From positions 66,799,719-66,863,718 of the forward strand of contig OY720348.1 of the NCBI GenBank assembly GCA_963082975.1: a stretch of 64,000 bases of DNA. The letters are read 5' to 3'. Source of the DNA: Labia minor. Lineage: Eukaryota > Arthropoda > Insecta > Dermaptera > Spongiphoridae. A model generated the notes under the pieces. That model was not told where the DNA came from, searched no databases, and was given only the letters and a program-made list of their open reading frames with translations. The position numbers were made by a program, and so were the translations under genes. Below, in pieces: positions 11,756-22,910 of this stretch; positions within the stretch are counted from its first letter, which is position 1; every line of letters begins with the position of its first letter.

Positions 11756-12036
11756 ATAGGAGCCATTGGGTGTATGGATAGTGAACCTGCCTCACATTCA
11801 CATGGTTCCCGGTTCAAGTCCCCTGCCTGGCAAGGGAATTTCCCTAGCTGGGGTCTATGAGACGGAGTCAACGCAGCCTCCGGGAACAACATTGGGGAAA
11901 AGCAACTTGATAGCGCCTCCGATCAAGAAAATCAAGGTAAAGGTTGAGAGGTCCCGTTCTACTGATCATAGGACACCTCATTGATATAACAGGCTTGATA
12001 GGCGATGTCCTTGCGTAGGACGTACAAAGTCAGAGG
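11756..12036 (+). mobile_element. tRNA-derived SINE, family S1
   Basis: The 5' head looks like a tRNA gene with RNA polymerase III boxes, including a B box GGTTCAAGTCC at about 11810-11820. A body of about 200 bp follows and ends near GACGTACAAAGTCAGAGG and a T-rich tail. Two more copies with the same body lie inverted at 17036-17195 (head missing) and 26583-26858. A head with a pol III promoter plus repeated copies marks a SINE rather than a functional tRNA gene. Confidence 0.85.
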
Positions 12037-12044
12037 TTTTTTTT

Positions 12045-12480
12045 TATTTGATTATTATAAAGAAAAAGAAAAAAATATATCCTCCATTCTTAATTCAAAA
12101 ATAGACAAGTACAGGTGTCAATATAATTTCAGAATGTATATTTTTATCAGTAATCTTTGGTAGAAACAGTCTATGTCTATAAGCTATTGCTACTTTGAAA
12201 AATATAAAGCTGAAGCTATCTAATTATAACAACATATATATATATATATATATATAAATAGGATCAAATATTTTATGAAGTAAATTTGAATATATTTTTC
12301 ACCTAGAAATGAAAATCAAGTTATTTTAATTAATTAGGAAACATTTGATGGGTCACCTTTAGAAAACACATTTAACAATTGTAATAACAATTCAAAAAAT
12401 TGTAAAATTTTTAAAGTTTATAATAATAAATTGTAGAAATTTGTTTAAGGGTCGAGCGATAGCTTGGTGTTTCAGGTACC
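12045..12480 (+). repeat. Family C interspersed repeat
   Basis: It matches 35128-35510 in inverted orientation over about 400 bp. Shared blocks include GACAAGTACAGGTGTCAATA, GCTATTGCTACTTTGAAAAA and GGGTCGAGCGATAG. No coding frame or terminal structure was found. Confidence 0.65.
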
Positions 12481-13566
12481 ATCTATTTATATATTTATAT
12501 AAGTATGAAAGTTGGTTTGTACATATATTCGTATATTTTTGGATATTTTATCCTGATAAGGATTTTTATTAAATTCACACAATAGATAATTTTTAAAAAG
12601 AAATGTATTATATAGTTTCAGCCTCAGGAAAAATAATCTTTGTTAGTTTATTTTTCTTAAATAAAATAGCAAATGAAAACCACATGTGCCTAACGTTTTT
12701 CTTTGTATATGAAGCAATACAATCATAGAATTTGTCAGGCTTATAAAAAATTATTTTATTCCTTTTATTCCACGAGAAAAACCTTATTTTATAAATTTTC
12801 TTTTATATTTTAATATAAACTACTAAAATATTAGATTGTTTGTTGTTTGAATTATTTAATATGCTCAAAAACTAAGCACTTGTTTTTTAAACATTGTTTT
12901 AAAAATTAATTTTTTGGGATATCACTTATTTTTTTATGAGTGTTACAATGGTCATAATTTTATATTACATACCTCTTTTCATAAAATAATTCTTTTATTT
13001 ATTCTAACATGATTATTTATTTCTTAATATTCCTTTATATTTGAAATAAATGTTTTATTTTCTACGTTCTTTTATATCCAATGAAAATTAAAATGAAATA
13101 TTAATATATGATAGTTATTTCGCGAAAGATTATGAATTTTTATAAATAGAACAATTTGTTAATATTATATCTGTTTAAGAAAAGGTCCCACCACCACCTT
13201 AGTTATTCATTTTTATGTATTGACGAAACGGTTTTCTGTTTAATTAATATACAAATTTTTAATTAAATAAATAATTTTTCCTATAATAAAATACAGTTAT
13301 AATATAAAATATACATATATTTATTATTAAATTCTAATACATTTCAAAATAGGTATAAAAACAATAGATTTATATCTAAGATTTAGGAATAAATATATAT
13401 ATTATGTACGTACTATTCTTAGATATGAAATGTGATGTATTTTTCTATCAGTTAATAACAAATTTTATTAAAATTTGCAATTATACAAGTTTGAGTGTAG
13501 AAGAAAGAAATTTAGTTTTCTCTGGGAATCCCTCTCCGCTTGGGTTGGCGGAAACAAATAACAATA
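12481..13566. other. AT-rich intron with two repeat fragments
   Basis: At about 12615-12665 lies a CCTCAGGAAAAATAATCTTT block also found in families B and E. At about 12685-12770 lies one arm of the long inverted repeat seen at 28316-28879. The rest is unassigned. Confidence 0.5.
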
Positions 13567-14127
13567 AGTTAACCTGTGGCTAGGCACAGAACCGACCGAC
13601 GGTTTGAAATAAATTAATTTCCAGCTACAGAAACAATTTCAAATGATTGAAATGTATTTATTATGCAATAAAAAACAGATATGGATATAACATATATATT
13701 ATAAATAAAATAAAATTAAAAATATTTAAGGAGGTGCTGGCTCATGAAGAGCCGGGTGACGTCATATAATTTTAAATTAAGAAAAACATAATGAAGATGA
13801 TTTTTCCCGAGGATAAAACCAATACATTCGTGGTGATATGTAAAAAAATCTCTTCATGTGAAATTTGGTGTGAAAATAACCCTTAAATTCCTATCGTCGA
13901 TCGGTAATACTACCACCTCCTGTTTCTGGATACACACCAAAAGTTGACCAATTCATCATACTGATGCATTAAGTAAATATACCAAATTTTATCACAATCC
14001 TTTAAGGCGTTCAAGCTGTACACATCTATATGGACAGACATCATGCTAAAAATACTATTTTTCTGTTAACAAAATGCATGATTCGTGGAAATAAGTAAAA
14101 ATCTCCATATGTGAAATTATTTATGTT
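13567..14127 (-). mobile_element. Family B element, 5' end truncated
   Basis: The copy starts GTTAACCTGTGG, continues with GAACCGACCGACGGTTTGAA, and carries the GGCCGGGTGACGTCA-type core and the TGATGCATTAAGTAAATATA block. It stops at TCTCCATATGTGAAATT without the CGTCGGTCGGTA end seen at 24520. Confidence 0.75.
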
Positions 14128-14768
14128 ATATTATTATATTATTTCCAAAATGAAAATCTATCCTGAAATCAATATTTATGTTTCAGAGGCGTTGAAAAAA
14201 AACGCACTAAAACTAAAGGAGAATCTATTATTCGCTAATTACATTTAATTGATTAATTATAATTCAATTATCAATTATATTTCTTCCATACCTCTAGAAA
14301 CCTAGTTAAATATATAAAAAAATTATCAGTAGCCTAGCTCAATTTAAAGTTGATTATTGTTAAGAGTTATAATCGATAACAATTTTTATTTGAGCGAACA
14401 GACAGACAGACATGAAGTGAAGTTGATAAAAACGTAAAAAAGCTCGAAATTATATATATAAAAAATGTTTAAAAAACATGACATTACCATGACAATCTTA
14501 TAATAAAAGACAAAAAAATAATTTTCTTTTTATTCTTAGTCTTCTAAATTATTATTGCTAAATAAATTTAAGTTTCCTCCCTTTTATTAATCATCAATTA
14601 TAATTGATTAATTATTCAATTCTAATTTTATGATCAACTTTTTATTTTTAAATTATGCTTTTACATTTGTTTTTCTTTTATCAGCATTTATCTTCACATT
14701 CAGTGTACCTTTTGATTCTATTTTCAAATAGATTTTTTGTTTTTTTAAATTGCATTAAATGCTTTAAT
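14128..14768. other. AT-rich intron, nothing recognised
   Basis: There is a short GACAGACAGACA tract at about 14399-14411. No gene was seen. Confidence 0.4.
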
Positions 14769-15065
14769 GTAGTGGTTCCCAACCTTTTTGGACTAAACGC
14801 CTACTTTGTAAGGCCGGCTTCATAATTTGCCCCCCTATAAATTTTAACAGATAAAAATTCAAAATCATCTTACCTTTTTTTAGAACCATATTGAAAAAAA
14901 GCGGAAATGTTTAAAAAGCCTGATCGCAAAATCATCTTACCTTTATTTTAGAGTTGAAAATTATTTCGCCCCCCAAAAATAACTTATCGCCGCCCAAAAT
15001 CGTATTGTCAATAATCGCCCCCTTTAAGATGTCGATCGCCCCCCCCCCCCCACGCATTATAAAAA
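14769..15065 (+). mobile_element. hAT-type MITE, right end lost
   Basis: The left end TAGTGGTTCCCAACCTTTTT is a classic hAT terminus. Body sequence (AAATCATCTTACCTTT, CGCCCCC runs) matches 45732-46072 and 43020-43912. The right terminal repeat is missing beyond a poly-C run at about 15040-15052. Confidence 0.75.
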
Positions 15066-15214
15066 TAAAAACACTTCAATCGATTGTAATGAACAATATT
15101 TTTAGTTCTAAAAAATGTGAACATAATTTATTTAACATTTAAAGAAAAATATTCATAAATTCTTATAAACATACTATATATATATATATATTGATTTGAG
15201 TAAATTATATTATA
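15066..15214. other. AT-rich intron spacer
   Basis: This is AT-rich sequence with a short TA tract ending at the Helitron insertion point. Confidence 0.4.
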
Positions 15215-16257
15215 CTAGCTGCTCAGAGCGCCTTCGGCGCTCTTCACACCTAGACGGGGGCTCCGCCCCCTGTACCCCCGAGTGGTACATAGTATTTGCT
15301 TGACAGTAGTAAAAGGTTTTCATCCATTTTGTTTCAATATATTACATAAAACATTCATAGAGATATGTAAGAATACTGTGATATAATTAACGTCAAAATT
15401 TTTCGGTCAGACAGACAAATATAAAAAATTCTAAACTCACTTTTGGCTTCCAAAGATCATGAAAGGTCTGCAAAAAATTTTAAATTCTGAGCAATGTGCA
15501 GACAAAAACCTTTCTTTATATATATAGATAATAATAATAAAAAACATTTTAATAAATTTAAAAAATATACCCAATTTAAAAATGTCAAAAATTTAAAATA
15601 ACTTTATATCATCATATTTTAATTTTTATATATTTTCACTTCATAAAATACTAAATAATATTTTTTTTTATTATTCAATGATAAAATTTATATATTATTA
15701 TATTATATATATTATAGAAAAGAAGAAATATTCAATTAAATAAAAATAAATATTTTATTAAATTAATTAAAATGAGAACTTTTAGAATAAATGATTTAAA
15801 TGCATTGATATTTGAATATTAGAATTTAAAATAAAAAGTGAAATATTATAATAATTCTTTAATTGGGAATCGCTATGATAATTCATTGTTTGAAATGATT
15901 TCGCTAGGACAGTGGGCCACGCCAGGCTCTTGAATGAACAACACGGAGAATTAAATAAACTTTAAAAAATTAATTTCTGCGGTTATTGATTAAATATTAA
16001 TAAAATTTATAGCCTATGTTACTCTAGGGGTATATAAGAATATTGTGATGTAATTTCATAGAAATCGGTTCAGCCAATTCTGAGTCTATAAAATAGTAAT
16101 TTTCCGGACAGACAGACCGACAGACAGACAGACAGACATGAAAAATTCTAAAGTCACTTTTGGATTCTAGAGGTCATGAAACGCGAAGATATGCAAAAAT
16201 TTTTAAATTCTGAGCAATGTGCAGACAAAAACCTTTTTTTATATATATAGAAGAAGA
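15215..16257 (-). mobile_element. composite Helitron (Hel-1), with a shorter Helitron (15215-15528) inside
   Basis: On the minus strand the element ends in CTAG (15218-15215) after a GC-rich hairpin AGAGCGCC-GAA-GGCGCTCT. The next base is T, as expected for insertion between A and T. Two 5' termini are visible: an inner TC at 15528 and an outer TCTTCTTC start at 16257, each preceded by A. Both lead into nearly the same AAAAGGTTTTTGTCTGC start. The whole composite is repeated at 41071-42133 with unrelated flanks, so it moved as a unit. It is non-coding. Confidence 0.85.
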
Positions 16258-16260
16258 TTA

Positions 16261-17025
16261 CTAGCTGCTCAGACCACTTTCAACGCTCTTAGCATGTCGT
16301 CAAGGCCCTATACCCTCTTCAATAAAATCGAATATCTTTGTATATCTTGTATTTTTGTATTATCGTGTACACAATTATTATACTTTTAAATATTAAACTT
16401 TATATCAAAAAAGTAAAATGAGTATTAAAAAATATTAAATACTATTTGTAATGTATCTGAAATGAAAATGTAACTTTTCAAAAAATAAATTATTTTTTAT
16501 TTTTAGGGTTTGTAAATTCTTTAATTGAATTTAAATATCATGATGCGGACTCACTGTATTATTTTCTATATTTACCTGAATTTTGGGAAAAATTCACAAT
16601 ACGACATTTTTAAAAGAAATCATTCATGTTTTATTATTCTAATAATTTTATTTATATGACTCTTCAAAATTATCAGAAAATATAAGGATTATCAATGTAA
16701 TTTACAAAAAAGTCTTGTAAATTATTTGGAGCGATTATGTTTGTTAAAATATGTTGTTTTAATCGCTTACATTGACAGTCTCCGTTCTACGTGACAAAGA
16801 GCCGTTTTAAAAACGATCTTTTTTCCTGAATCCCAAAACCTTCAGAGGAGAAGAATATTCTGAAACAAGACAACTTAGAGTCTAAAACGTAACATTTTCC
16901 CAGGCATACAGACAGACATTAAAAATTCTAAAATCATTTTTAGATTCTCCACGTCATGAAACGTGAAGATGTGAAAAATTTTAAATTCTAAGCAATGTGG
17001 AGAACAAAACCTTTATAAATATGTA
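16261..17025 (-). mobile_element. older, degenerate Helitron
   Basis: Its CTAG end (16264-16261) and eroded hairpin (AGACCACTTTCAACGCTCTT) lie 3 bp from the 5' end of the composite Helitron. Its far end still shows GACAGACATTAAAAATTCTA and a GCAATGTGGAGAACAAAACC version of the Hel-1 start near 16990-17015. Confidence 0.7.
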
Positions 17026-17035
17026 TGGTATATAA

Positions 17036-17195
17036 AAAACCTCTGACTTTTGTACATCCTACGCAAGGGCAACGTCTATCAAGTCGATTATATCAATGAG
17101 GTGTCCTATGATCAGTAGAACGGGTCCTATCAACCTTTATCTTGATTTTCTTAATCGGAGGCGCTACTTTTTATCAAGAAGCTTTCCAATGTATT
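17036..17195 (-). mobile_element. SINE S1, head truncated
   Basis: It matches the body of the S1 SINE (CCTCTGACTTTTGTACATCC through CTACTTTTTATCAAG). The tRNA-like head is absent, the usual result of incomplete reverse transcription. Confidence 0.8.
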
Positions 17196-17769
17196 TATTA
17201 AAGCTTTCGTGGTTATTTTGATAATTATTAAGGGAATTTTTATTAAAAGACCACACATTGTTTGTATAAAATTATTTATTAAATTAAAATAACTGTTCAA
17301 CGTTTCGAATGCTTATTCTGCAGTGTTTTAGTTTAGTTTAAAAAAATATGTTTATTAGAGCCAATTTGGTATGCATAAAATTTTTTATCTGTTTTGTCTT
17401 TATTTGGAATAGAATTGCTATAATTTCATATTTTAATAGATATATTTTTGTTTAAAGAGGGTTCATAGTTTATTGATTTTACATTTTTTTATGGTTGATA
17501 TGATAATTTAATGGAGTGCAATTATCGTTCTGGATGTAACCTTTTCTGTCTAGGTATATAAATGCTTCTTGAGATATGTGAAGCCTGTTTCTAAATTTTA
17601 TAAAATATTGTTCATTATGAAAAATAGAACTATATATAAGATAATCACATATAGATGTAACATTTTCTTCAACATAAATGCTACTATAATGGAGGGAATT
17701 AGAATATTAATATTACGAAATGCACTCGGGCATGCCTAGGAAAATTTCGTTCGAGCAAAACAGAATATC
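17196..17769 (-). mobile_element. probable 3' part of the LINE at 17770-18960
   Basis: The sequence continues from the reverse-transcriptase fragment and is strongly eroded. At 17225-17335 it shows a CAACGTTTCGAATGCTTATT motif related to the short TIR element at 19979-20188. No clear frame remains. Confidence 0.4.
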
Positions 17770-18960
17770 TTCATAATATAAGTAATGAAAAATTGGACGG
17801 TAATTTAATAATGTATTCGAGTTATTGTATTTTTTTTTTTGGATGGGGGATAACTTTAGCTTTTTTCATTTTGAAGGGAAGTATTTGTTATTTAAACAAT
17901 TGTTAAAAATAATGATGTAATATTGGATGTATTTATTGGGGAGTTTTTTTAAAGCAATGTTTGGAATATTGTCAAAACTTGATGAAATTTTATTATTTAA
18001 ACCCCTGAATAAAAAAAATGTTTAACTTCTTTTTCATTTGTGAGACTGTTATCTATTATTTGAGGGTTTAATGCTGAGTTATTTTACCTGGACCAAGTTG
18101 GTTATTGCATTTACAGCATTTATATGGAAGGATGTATTTATTTGCTAAGTGATCTATTACCTGACAAATTTTACAGATCACTAAATCTCTCTTATCAATT
18201 TTTTCCCAGCGAACAGTCTGATAAATAAGTAATTTAATTTTGGTGAGTTAGGGTTTGAGTCAGCTGAAATCAAAGCAAATAAATGCGGAATTAGATATTT
18301 TTTCCTAATTGAAACATTTGTATGAACTGTTTGATTTTGAAAATTTTTTGACCTCTCAAAGCCTCCAATTCTTCCTTTAATTTCTTTTAAATCAGAATTA
18401 TTGGATAATCTCTTCAGCAGAAAAGCTTGATTCCTTTCATATTTTAGAGTAAAGGTGTAGCAATTCACTCCACTCATATCTTCTGATATATTAATTTTAT
18501 TAAAATTGTTTATCGTTAGTTCTTTTGTGTTGTTTGTTTTTGTTAACAGAGTGTAACTATCTGTTGAGTATCACCATACCTTATTTTAATAGGAGGCGGT
18601 CTTAGACTGATCTTAAAAAAACGGCGGAAGCAAAGTTGTACACCCTTTATTTAAAGCGATGTTGTCTTCTTTGCTCGACTTCCAAGTAGAAGATGTTACC
18701 TTCAAGGCTGATGCATTTGATGATTCCTTTAATCCATCATGCAGCTGCGTTGTAGATTGCTGCTTTTGTTTTTACGGCGAGGATGTCACCACCTTGGCAT
18801 TTTTAGAGTTATTGTCTTCCGTCGTTTTCTTTTTTTGTCTCTTGTTAATTACAGGAGACAATTCAGCGTTATCTTCTGATTCCGCTTCCATTGATTCATC
18901 TAAAGGAAGGACATCGAAAGGGTTTGGACTTGAGCATTTCTAGTCCATATTTAGTTTGCT
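17770..18960 (-). pseudogene. jockey-like LINE remnant: ORF1 (PRE_C2HC type) and start of reverse transcriptase
   Basis: On the minus strand an acidic and lysine-rich N-terminal part (18955-18770) leads to PPPIKIRYGDTQQIV at about 18600. A CYTFTLKYERNQAFLLKRLS segment follows (about 18460-18400), typical of the PRE_C2HC domain of non-LTR ORF1 nucleic-acid-binding proteins. A zinc-knuckle-like region then follows (CKIC...H...CCKC, about 18170-18080). After a stop, a second region at about 17990-17830 resembles the reverse-transcriptase N-terminus (IPNIALKKLPNKYIQ, KKAKVIPHPK). Several stops and frameshifts break both ORFs. The plus-strand frame at 18659-18943 is only its antisense. Confidence 0.7.
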
Positions 18961-19474
18961 TCTGATACTTTTATTTATTGCTTCAAGTCTATTTAATTCT
19001 TTTCTGAGATCTTTAGTTTCAGCTCATAGCAGTTGCAATTGTTTTAAAACTTCTTCCATGTGACCATGTTATTTTTTAATTTTGTTTTTATTTTTTATTT
19101 TTTGGAGAAAGATTTGTTTTTTGTTTTTTTTACAAGATTATCTTTAATTGATTTTCTTGAAATGTTCTTTAACAAATTGTGAAGACAATTTGTCAAGGTA
19201 TAGACTAGAGCTACAGATAGATGTATACCTAACGAGGGGCAAGATGAGACTGAGATTCAATGATGTTACCTCCTACCCTGTGGCGCGTTCTTCATATATA
19301 TATTAACATAATAACAATAATAATAAAAGTTTGAAGTTGGAAAAATAATTTTGGTAATTATTCATGTTAAATTAAAAACATTCCGTACCATGTTGATTGT
19401 TAAATGAAAAGGGGAAATAGGAATGAAATATAAAATGCAAATAAAAACAATGTAAATAAACGATTCTTTTAATC

Positions 19475-19510
<36 letters not shown>
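18961..19510. other. T-rich intron; (TA)n at 19479-19508
   Basis: This may contain more of the LINE 5' region but no motif is recognisable. Confidence 0.4.
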
Positions 19511-19990
19511 CTAGCCGCTTCGGCGCTCTTCGCACCTAAACAGGAGGCTCTGCCCTCTGTGCCACCAAAATAAAACATATTGTTTGGCTGAAAGTCTGTA
19601 TGTGAAATAGGTTTTCATTTATTTGATTTATAAAACTAAAACTAAATTTTTTCACCTATTTCCACCATAACTAGACATAATTTAAATAAATTCAAATATA
19701 TATTTTTTTGATTAAAAAACAATTTAATTTAAACTTTTGAGTCATAATAACTTATATACAGAAATATTAATGTGCGGTTAGCGAGATTAGATTTGATCTA
19801 ATGTTGTTCGATTTGGACTTAATCTGCATTGTTATTTTACTAAGATTATAATAAGCTTATAAATTGTCTCCTCTTCCAGTCCAATTCATATACCCATTCA
19901 TGTTACATGAGGTATCTAAATTTCTTAATTTGGCTAGAACATTAAATTATTCAAGCTTTGGTGATGGTTTTAATTTATAAGGGAATTTTG
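19511..19990 (-). mobile_element. degenerate Helitron 3' end joined to a LINE-derived repeat (repeat D)
   Basis: CTAG at 19511-19514 is followed by a mutated hairpin (CCGCTTCGGCGCTCTTCGCA) and AGGAGGCTCTGCCCTCTGTG, as in the Hel tails at 15215 and 60652. From about 19740 the sequence matches 62430-62590, and at 19850-19990 it matches 52985-53125 almost identically (CTCCTCTTCCAGTCCAATTC). Confidence 0.6.
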
Positions 19991-20188
19991 TAAATAAAAC
20001 CACATATTGATATTTGTTATTGTAAATTTATTCAAAAAATATAAAAATATATACAACGTTTCGATTGCTACTTCTGCAAAAATACAAAAATATACACAAC
20101 GTTTCGATTGCTACTTCTGCTACTACTACTTTTACATATTGTAAATACAAATATCAATATGTGGTTTTATTTACAAAATTCCTTTGGC
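19979..20188. mobile_element. short element with about 40-bp terminal inverted repeats
   Basis: The left arm GGAATTTTGTAAATAAAACC is repeated inverted at the right end (to 20188). The arms can be followed through CACATATTGATATTTGT. The middle contains two copies of CAACGTTTCGATTGCTACTT. A lone left arm recurs at 53119-53170. Confidence 0.7.
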
Positions 20189-20286
20189 TAGAACACTTTA
20201 CGTTTTTTGTAAAATTTAAAATAGAGAGAGAGAGGTTCTAATTATATTTTAATAGTGCATATATTAATAATATAAGTATTTTTTTT

Positions 20287-20941
20287 TACCGACCGACGAT
20301 AGTAAGGGAGGTATTGTTTTCACACCAAATTTCACATGTGGAGATTTTTACATATCTCCATGAATCATGCATTTTCTTAACAGAAAAAAGTATTTTTAGC
20401 ATGATGTCTGTCCGTCCGTCCGTCCGTGTGTCCGTGTGTCCGTATAGATGTGTACAGCCTGAAGGCTCAACGGATTTTGATGAAATTTGGTATATTTACT
20501 TAATGCATCAGTGGGATGAATTGATCAACTTTTGGTGCAAATCCGGAAACCGGAAGTGGTAGTATTAGCGATCGACTATAGGAAGGGAAGGGTTATTTTC
20601 ACACCAAATTTCACATTAGGAGATTTTTTTACATATCACCACGAATGTATTGGTTTTATCCTCGGGAAAAATCATCTTCATTATGTTTTTCTTAATTTAA
20701 AATTATATGACGTCACCCGGCTCTTCATGACGTCACAGTCTCAGGTAACGCCGGGCAACGCCGGCTACTTCAGCTATATATTATAAATAAAATAAAATTA
20801 AAAATATTTATGTTATATCCATATCTGTTTGTTATTACATTAATAGATATATTAAAATTATTTGAAATTGTTTCTGTAGCTGGAAATTAATTTATTTCAA
20901 ACTGTCGGTCGGTTCAGACCTGGCCACAGGTTAACTTATTA
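20287..20941 (+). mobile_element. Family B element, full length
   Basis: It starts TTACCGACCGACGATAG. It carries TCCG/TGTC simple repeats at about 20409-20443, then TTTTGATGAAATTTGGTATA, paired TGACGTCA motifs near 20708-20735, and the inverted subterminal repeat GTCGGTCGGTTC followed by CCTG-GCCA-CAGG and TTAACTTA. It has no long ORF. The short frames at 20314 and 20532 are translations of this repeat. Confidence 0.85.
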
Positions 20942-21204
20942 TAGATTTATCAATATATTTCTATATACATTTATTTTAAATATTTTCAAATAATACCTTT
21001 CTTTTATTATTATAATTAAATATACTACATTTCAAGTATTCTAATTACACTCCTATTTTTGAATTAAATAATTTAATACCAAGTTAATTTTCATTAAGTT
21101 CTTTTTAATTTGCATTTGATTGATTACTTTTAATAAAATTTTCCTAATTTAAATATTCCAATTTTTAGATTTATATACAATTTAATACATTATTTTTTAG
21201 GGTA
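20942..21204. other. AT-rich intron, nothing recognised
   Basis: This is low-complexity AT sequence before the LINE fragment. Confidence 0.4.
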
Positions 21205-21930
21205 GGGCTTGGAAACTTTCGAAATTCGGAATGAATTAAAACAAGGAGACGGACTATCACTAATTTAATTTAATTCAGTATTTGAATAAGTGATTAGACA
21301 AATTGTGGAAAAATCCCAGTAAACAAAAAAATTAAAGTATTAGGTTACGCAAACGACTTAAATATAATAGGGGATTCGCCAATTGCAATTAAAGATAGCG
21401 TAGAAAATTTAATCGAGGCAGGAAAAGAGGTGGAGCTTGAAATTAATAGTGATAAGACAAAGAGGAACAGTATTAACAAACAAAATCATAATATACAAAA
21501 TGTAGAATTTGAAAATTTAGAAAGATTTAATGTAATCATGAAGGAGAATAATATTCGGGAAGAATTTATTGACCAAAGAAAGATGAGGTTACCGAGGATG
21601 GCGGACACTGCAGAACGAGGAATTGAATGACTTCTATTTATCTCCAGACATAGTTAGGGTTATAAAATCGGGAAGGATGCGAAAGGCAGGACTTGTGGCT
21701 AGAATGGGAGAGGAAAAAATGGCGAAAAAGATTTAGTGGGGAGACCGATTGAAAAACGTCCGTTTGGAAAACCAAGCGCGCTGTGAGTGGACAATGTAGG
21801 AATGGTCGTGAGAGAGATGGGACAGAGTAGGAGTTAGATGGTTATAGCTCAGGATAGGTACACCTGGAGAAATGTGGTTGTTGCGGCCAAGAACTTTCGA
21901 GTTACGCAGAGCCACAGAGATAGACAGATA
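21205..21930 (+). pseudogene. LINE reverse-transcriptase fragment and 3' end
   Basis: Translation gives FEIRNELKQGDGLSLI at about 21215-21260. About 21340-21440 then gives LGYANDLNIIGDSPIAIKDS, the catalytic YxDD motif with its first Asp changed to Asn. It ends GLEINSDKTK-like. A deletion leads into the C-terminal end of the LINE (about 21650-21900) and a GATA-rich tail (GATAGACAGATAGATA, 21915-21935). Stops interrupt the frame. Related pieces lie inverted at 50458-50700, 55966-56070, 58300-58560 and 60886-61830. The clade is not resolved. Confidence 0.8.
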
Positions 21931-21939
21931 GATAAATAT

Positions 21940-22010
21940 AACTTATACAATAATAGTATATAATTAATTTACTGATTAAATTAAAATATATTTTAAATAA
22001 AAACACAAAA
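21940..22010 (+). mobile_element. Helitron (Hel-2) internal fragment after the LINE tail
   Basis: The block AATTTACTGATTAAATTAAA and what follows matches 38650-38710 and, inverted, 60800-60870. At 60.8 kb the same LINE tail also abuts it. Confidence 0.6.
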
Positions 22011-22067
22011 GACAAACAACAAATGCATGTAAGACGCAACATAATTTTATTTTAATAGAGAATACCG

Positions 22068-22095
22068 GGACTCGGGACTCGGGACTCGGGAGCCT
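22068..22095. repeat. GGGACTC short tandem repeat
   Basis: Three to four consecutive copies of the 7-bp unit GGGACTC stand out in AT-rich surroundings. Confidence 0.8.
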
Positions 22096-22494
22096 CGGCT
22101 CGGTAATTAAGTTAAAAAAAATGATTCATTATTATTAGGTTTGGCTGGTAACCCTTTAAAAAATATTAATATACACTTCTTATTATTTATTACAATTATT
22201 AAATGTTGCATCATTGCATCAATCTGATTAAAATGAATGGAACTGGTGTCCTCAATAATACAAACAAACAATTTTAGTTAGCATAATAAGATTAATCCAA
22301 GTAATATCGTCTATTTCTATTCGACACTATTTTCAGTTATGAAATGAACAGTCAGTAGAGAGTAAAAAAAATTGTAATTGAAGACCGCCGTTTTTTAAAA
22401 TAATTAAATTATTTCAAATAATTTAAATGTATCTATTAATGAAATAAAAAAATCAAATATGAATATAATATAAATATTTTTAATTTTATTTTAA

Positions 22495-22539
<45 letters not shown>
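22096..22539. other. AT-rich intron; (TA)n at 22497-22538
   Basis: No gene was seen. The sequence ends in a 40-bp TA microsatellite. Confidence 0.45.
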
Positions 22540-22541
<2 letters not shown>

Positions 22542-22790
22542 ACGGGCGGTGGCTGTGACGTCACATTTTTACATTTAAATTAAAAAAAACTAATAAAGAA
22601 GAATTTTTCAAGAGATGTCATCAATAAAACTTAATTTTTCTTTATAAAAACTATCTCTGGTGTGAATTTTAAAAAAATTGTTAGAGCGGTTTTTGAGAAC
22701 CCATTTACAAATATAAATAATTTTAGCTAGCTTAATAAGATTAGATTGATTGTAAACCATTTCGTTGAAATAACGATTCAAGGGTCTCAA
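22540..22790 (-). repeat. Family E interspersed repeat
   Basis: It is related to 36480-36730 and 37490-37745 (TGACGTCA near one end, TTTTTCTTTATAAA, TTAGAGCGGTTTTT, then AGCTAGCTTAATAAGATTA). It shares the ATCTTTATTAG core block with family B. Confidence 0.55.
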
Positions 22791-22910
22791 GGATCAAGAA
22801 GGGGAGAGAGGATGCAGATAAAAAAAATAATTAACAAACATGCTGCGATTTAAGAGAGGACTATGATCGGTTATAAAGTCAGGTGACAAATTTGTTAATC
22901 TCCATGTTAC

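Noticed and set aside
11677-11984. Overlapping frames on both strands
   Set aside because: They arise from the GC-richer SINE S1 and have no protein motif of their own.
15215-15528. GC hairpin considered as a transcription terminator
   Set aside because: Position at CTAG, insertion between A and T and multiple copies identify it as a Helitron 3' end.
18659-18943. Plus-strand open frame rich in Ser and hydrophobic residues
   Set aside because: It is antisense to the N-terminal part of the LINE ORF1.
20314-20786. Open frames MFSHQISHVEIF... and MVQIRKPEVV...
   Set aside because: The same peptides recur at every family B copy (24386, 35785, 58951). They are translations of a non-coding repeat.
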